Part shown: positions 59,826-64,000 of the stretch, piece by piece
Layout of the letters: the number at the start of each line of letters is the position of its first letter
How positions within the stretch are numbered: the stretch's first letter is position 1
Origin: Apostichopus japonicus
Lineage: Eukaryota; Echinodermata; Holothuroidea; Aspidochirotida; Stichopodidae
Assembly (NCBI RefSeq): GCF_037975245.1
Contig: NC_092576.1
Span: 19,618,111 to 19,682,110 of the forward strand
DNA length: 64,000 bases
Direction: 5' to 3'
The notes under the pieces: model-generated
Databases searched by the model: none
Seen by the model: the letters and a program-made list of their open reading frames with translations, nothing else
Told to the model about the DNA's origin: nothing
Translations under genes and position numbers: made by a program

Positions 59826-60468
59826 ATGATGAATGTGTAGAGTAGATTTATTCTTTATGCATTCCATGTTTTATGTACTTGGAATGAACTCACAGGTACA
59901 GTGACTGCTCTTTTCGATCCCAGAAAGAAGGAAATATGGCATGAAATTACCAATGACATTGTTCTGGCATATACAAATTAATGTTTTAATGTAGAAATCA
60001 GCTTGTTATGGTATATTCAGAAATAAAAATATGAGTTTTCATAGTCAATTTTTATTTGGACAAATTGTCCCGTACGTCACATGTCCCGTACGTCACAGGA
60101 CAATTTTCATTTGTGTAATCACTGTACTGGAATGGCTTCATTTTTTTTTCTAATATGTTACAGCTTAGCCCTTGGAAGGTTAGGCTATTCACTAGTTATA
60201 ACAGCTTGTTCACTGCCCTCCTAATTTCAGAGCGATTTCAGCTTAGCTCTTTAGCAAAAAAAAAAAACAACACAAATTTCTCTTGTCCCGTACGTCACAT
60301 TGTACATTAATTAAGATTGGACCTAATTAAAGCAAGTGTAGGAAATCTTCATGAGTTTGTAATACAGTAGCAGCAATAACAAATATGAAAACCTGAAAAG
60401 GTTCTGGAAAATATATTTTTTATAACTTTTAGACACATTTAAGTCTCTGAAATGTCCCGTACGTCACA

Positions 60469-60680
60469 GTGCAAATAACTTGGACCTGCCCTACACCTCG
60501 CGTACCTAACTACAGTACAGAAAATTGGTCGCGAGGGTAGCCATTTTCGTATATCTAACATGTAGCTGTCATGAGCCGTAACCAATCTGCTACAAACCAG
60601 ACTTGAAGGCGGGGCTTAATCATCAAAAACGGACCTTTTACTAAAAGTAGGGGCTGCAGCTCAGTGTTGTTTTAAGAAAG
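60469..60680. other. Short non-coding gap, nothing recognised
   Basis: Less AT-rich stretch between cluster E and the next TGACC-rich element. Confidence 0.4.
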
Positions 60681-63590
60681 AACAAGAGCCCAAGGGCACT
60701 GTGGTTCCTTGCTTGGGGTATGTGACAATACACATAATATTATCAAGCAAGATTGTGCTCAAATAGTCCAAGTAATTGTGGTCCTACATGATCCCATAAA
60801 GTAACCAACACTATAGCCAACATTTTTTTGATCACAAAATGTAATCGAATTTTTTATCAAAAGGCACTTTTGATATCTAAATATGGCGTCGAAAATGTAA
60901 GAAATATAAGAGACCTAAAAGCGTGTCAACAGATATTATAACATTGATGACCTCAGATGACATGACCTTTAAGTTTCAAAATGTTCCACCACCCCATTCA
61001 CAACTTGTCCCAAAATATCAACCATGTCACACCTTGGCATTGAGATTTATTTGCATTAAATGTCTAAAAATTAACTTTGAACTTGTATACATAACTTCAC
61101 ACACAAAGGTCACCCGGAGGTCAATCAATTGACATTTTTGATCGGTGAGACCTAAATGGAGCATGACTGTAAAACTTGAAACCTTTTTTCTTTGCCCATT
61201 TTCTCCCCCCAAAATACTACTTTTTTAACATTAGCTGACCTTTGGTGACGTTGGATCACATGACCGCTACGTTTGAAAATATTCCCCTATACCATTTGCA
61301 ACTTGTCCAAAAAAATCAACCTTGTCACATCTTGGCACTGGGAGTTATTGCATTAAATGTGTGAAAATTAACTTTGACCTCATATAACTTCGCACACGAA
61401 GGTCAAACGAGGTCAACCCTTTTGACATTTATGATCAGAAGGTACCTTTAACATCTGAAAATAGCATCGAAACTGTAAAAATCCACAAAACAGGAAGAGG
61501 TCACCAGAGGTCAAATTGAGGTCAAGGGTCACCCAGATGCGGGTTGACAATTGGATTACATTGAAGCAACTCCCAACCCTAACGAACAATTTTATCTCAA
61601 GTTATCGCAAAAATACTAGTTTTTTATCATTAATTGACCTTTGTTGACCTTGTATCACATGACCGTTACGTTTGAAAATGTTCCCCTATACCATTTACAA
61701 CTTGTCTCAAAATATCAACTGTGTAACACCTTGGGACTGGGAGTTATTACACTAAATGTCTGAAAATTAACTTTGACCTCATATAGCTTAACATGCAAAG
61801 GTTACTGTACCTTTGGGTCAACTTATTGACATTTTTGATTGATGAGACGTAAATAGAGCATCAAACTATAGAAATTCAAACAGTTTTTTCTTTGCCCATT
61901 TTCTACCCCCAAAATACTAGTTTTTTAACATAAATTGACCTTTGGTGACCTCGGATCACATGACCGTTAAGTTTGAAAATATTCCCCGATACCATTTGCA
62001 ACTTGTCCAAAAATATCAACCATGTCACACCTTGGAAGTGGGAGTTGTTGCATTAAATGTCTGAAAATGAACTTTGACCTCGTATAACTTCGAACACGAA
62101 GGTGACACGGGTGTCAACCGATTGACATTTTTGACCGGAAGGTACCTTTGATATCCAAATCTAGCATCAAAACCAAACATTTTCTTTTTTGCTCGTTTCC
62201 TCCCAAAATAAGAACATTTTTTCTAATGTGACCGTTGACCTTTTGACCTTGGTTTCAGATGTAGTTTAATCTTCTGATTCAAAAAAAAAAACGACAAGTC
62301 TGTACAACCATCCTAACTCCGACCGAAAAACTTTGACCCCATATAACTTTGCACATAAAGGACACAAGGGGTCAATCTATTGACATTTATGATCAGAAGG
62401 TACCTTTGACATCTGAAAATAGCATCAAAACTGTAAAAATCCCCCAAAACACGAAAAGGTCACCAGAGGTCAAAGGTCACCCAGATGCGGATCGACAATT
62501 GGATTACATTGAAGCAACTCCCAACCTTAACAGACATTTCGTTCTCAAGTTATTGCAAAAATACTAGTTTTTTATCATCAATTGACCTTTGGTGACCTCG
62601 AATCACATGACCGTTAAGTTTGAAAATGTTCCCCTAACCAGTTCACAACTTGTCCCAAAATCAACCTTGTAGCACATTGGCACTGGGAGTTATTGCAGTT
62701 TTAATAGTTTCGGTTTTTTTGACCATAACTGACCTTTGGTGAACTTTGTGGGCAATAAAAACAATAGGGCACACCTTCTCAATATGGGGGAGCTATAGTA
62801 CAAGTTTGGCCTCAATCGGGACAAACTAAAACGAATGACAGCGAATGACCGAATGACAATTGACTTTGTACAGGGTAAATTATCATTTGCGAATGACAGC
62901 GAATGACAGCGAATGACAACGAATGACAACGAAGGACGGTGGTGAGTGGAGATAGAATGAATAACGGAGTGGAGTAAATGCGGTTATTGGTTTTCTGCGC
63001 AAAAATGATTTGAGGAAAATCGCATGTTACGTGGTTGTAGGGTTTTGGTGTAATTTACGGATAGAAACCACAGGAAAGATTTTGTGTGAGAATGCACTTG
63101 AGTGCTGTGCTTTTTACCTCTGTAGATTTATATAGAAAGATAACTGAAGCCGTTTCAAGATCATAGTATTGTTAGTTTCTAACAATTAATATCGGATAAA
63201 TGACGTTAAATTTACTTTTTAAAATCAGACTTACAATTTCGCTTGCTATAAGGTGCGTTTTTATCTTTTCTGTACTATACTAGATCTAGATACCCACGAA
63301 GTCTGAACTGTGATATCCAGTTGAAGCAAATTTCTGTGCTGTCATTACTGTCATTCGTTTTAGTTAACGCATTTTTTTAGTGTGTACAACATATTGTCAT
63401 TCGTTACGTGTAACGCAATTGTCATTCGTTTTAGTAACACCCCCTCAATCCAACATTCCCTTATTGAGATAGAGCGTACCCAAGCAAGTGTCACAGACAC
63501 ACACACACGCCCACGCAAACATACATACATACACACACACATACGCCAATCTGACTGCATAGGTTCCTTTTGCTAAAGCAAGGAACCAAA
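60681..63590 (+). mobile_element. TGACC-rich element, copy 4, with a nested transposon
   Basis: Starts AACAAGAGCCCAAGGGCACT with TGGTTCCTTGCTT at 60702-60714, and ends at AAGCAAGGAACCA (63576-63588) after a CA-rich tail. The ends are a 13-bp inverted match. Internal units repeat as in copy 3. The element is split at 62818-63442 by a nested insertion; the surrounding sequence continues as in copy 3. Confidence 0.8.
62818..63442. mobile_element. 625-bp nested DNA transposon with 8-bp target duplication
   Basis: The ends GGGACAAACTAAAACGAATG (left) and GGGTGTTACTAAAACGAATG (right, reverse complement) are inverted. CCTCAATC is duplicated at 62810-62817 and 63443-63450, and the uninterrupted host sequence at 58710 confirms the empty site. 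Next to the left end a 10-bp unit GCGAATGACA is tandemly repeated, and its inverse GTCATTCG recurs at the right end. Termini starting GGG with an 8-bp duplication fit a Mutator-like, hAT or related superfamily; no transposase is present. Confidence 0.88.
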
Positions 63591-64000
63591 ATCATTTAAA
63601 CATCAAATAAAGCAAATAAAAGCCATAAGATGTCATTTACAGCTAGTAAAATTCTTATTCATACCTACCTGTAAAAACAAATGAAAGTTTAAAATGTTAA
63701 TAAAATATATAATAAACAGGACCCTATCTTAGACGATACCACTGTTGAAAGACAGTTCTATTCTCTTTCATAAAACATAAAACCGCAGATAACAAACCAA
63801 TCGCTAAGAAGTAATATGTCACGTGCCCATAATAAACCATAGACATCGAATAATAATTAACAAATGAGCAGGAAAATGTGGGCAAAAGTTCCCTACAAAC
63901 AAGTTTTGGAGCATGTGCAAAAAAGGGAGGCAACAATCGTTTTTCAGTCCGATTTGGCCCAATTTGGACATAAATCGTTGAAAAATTCATAGAATGAGAT
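63591..64000. other. Right edge, nothing recognised
   Basis: A minus-strand frame (63724-63990) covers much of it but has neither a splice signal nor recognisable domain. Confidence 0.35.

Larger units (their letters stand above)
58833..60468. repeat. Motif cluster E: TGTCCCGTACGTCACA
   Basis: Six exact copies. Two are inverted at the left (TGTGACGTACGGGACA at 58833-58848 and 58852-58867) and four direct at the right (60066-60081, 60082-60097, 60284-60299, 60453-60468). Spacings are 19, about 1.2 kb, 16, 202 and 169 bp. The opposed orientation at the two ends looks like the subterminal repeats of a DNA transposon about 1.65 kb long whose termini I cannot fix. The core GTAC is itself palindromic. 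Confidence 0.88.

Noticed and set aside
63724-63990. 88-codon minus-strand frame at the right edge
   Set aside because: No recognisable domain, splice site or composition signal beyond AT-rich chance.

Overview
The window looks like non-coding-rich animal DNA, most likely from a marine deuterostome and probably an echinoderm such as a sea cucumber. The reasons are AT-rich introns, short phase-matched exons with GT/AG splice sites, dense MITEs and SINEs, long TATG and TA microsatellites, and TGACC-rich dispersed repeats of a kind I associate with echinoderm genomes. The species call is inference. I see no bacterial genes, operons, tRNA genes or CRISPR arrays.

Two genes can be supported, both on the minus strand. 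Gene 1 is a secreted or membrane immunoglobulin-superfamily (IgSF) protein. Its signal-peptide exon is at 26411-26471. Five single-exon Ig domains follow at 24647-24952, 12023-12361, 8421-8744, 6035-6385 and 3861-4196. Every exon junction is phase 1, so the exons join in one open frame of 572 codons. A 48-nt exon at 735-782 may follow, and the gene probably continues past position 1. Gene 2 is the 3' end of an unrecognised gene: a 62-nt exon at 50416-50477 and a last exon at 48936-49113, with a diverged, splice-compatible second copy of the last exon at 48724-48841.

Everything else is repeats. Region by region: 1-28483 is gene 1 and its upstream flank, with introns holding a MITE pair (4653-5330), a hAT-like element (9354-10644), a TTGTGGGACC repeat linked to TATG arrays (two loci), a tandem array with a SINE (19690-22930), and several TA arrays. 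28484-32679 is a hAT-ended element holding two coding-like exons. 33680-42600 is old dispersed repeats. 42697-47053 is a 4.4-kb element with about 830-bp inverted arms. 48288-50480 is the end of gene 2. 50936-63595 is mostly TGACC-rich elements, with nested insertions.

The most unusual signal is a set of at least six locus-specific motif clusters: A 5425-5815, B 15693-16890, C 30421-32560, D 35342-35936, E 58833-60468 and H 55307-56107. Each repeats its own imperfectly palindromic 15-17 bp motif; in five of them it is built as TGTNNC, 3-4 bases, GNNACA. Copies occur as close pairs 14-38 bp apart and as singles about 150-200 bp apart. The DNA between copies looks unrelated. Cluster C surrounds an exon for a strongly basic peptide, a candidate motif-binding protein. 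I know of no description of this arrangement; transposon-borne protein-binding sites are the leading explanation.
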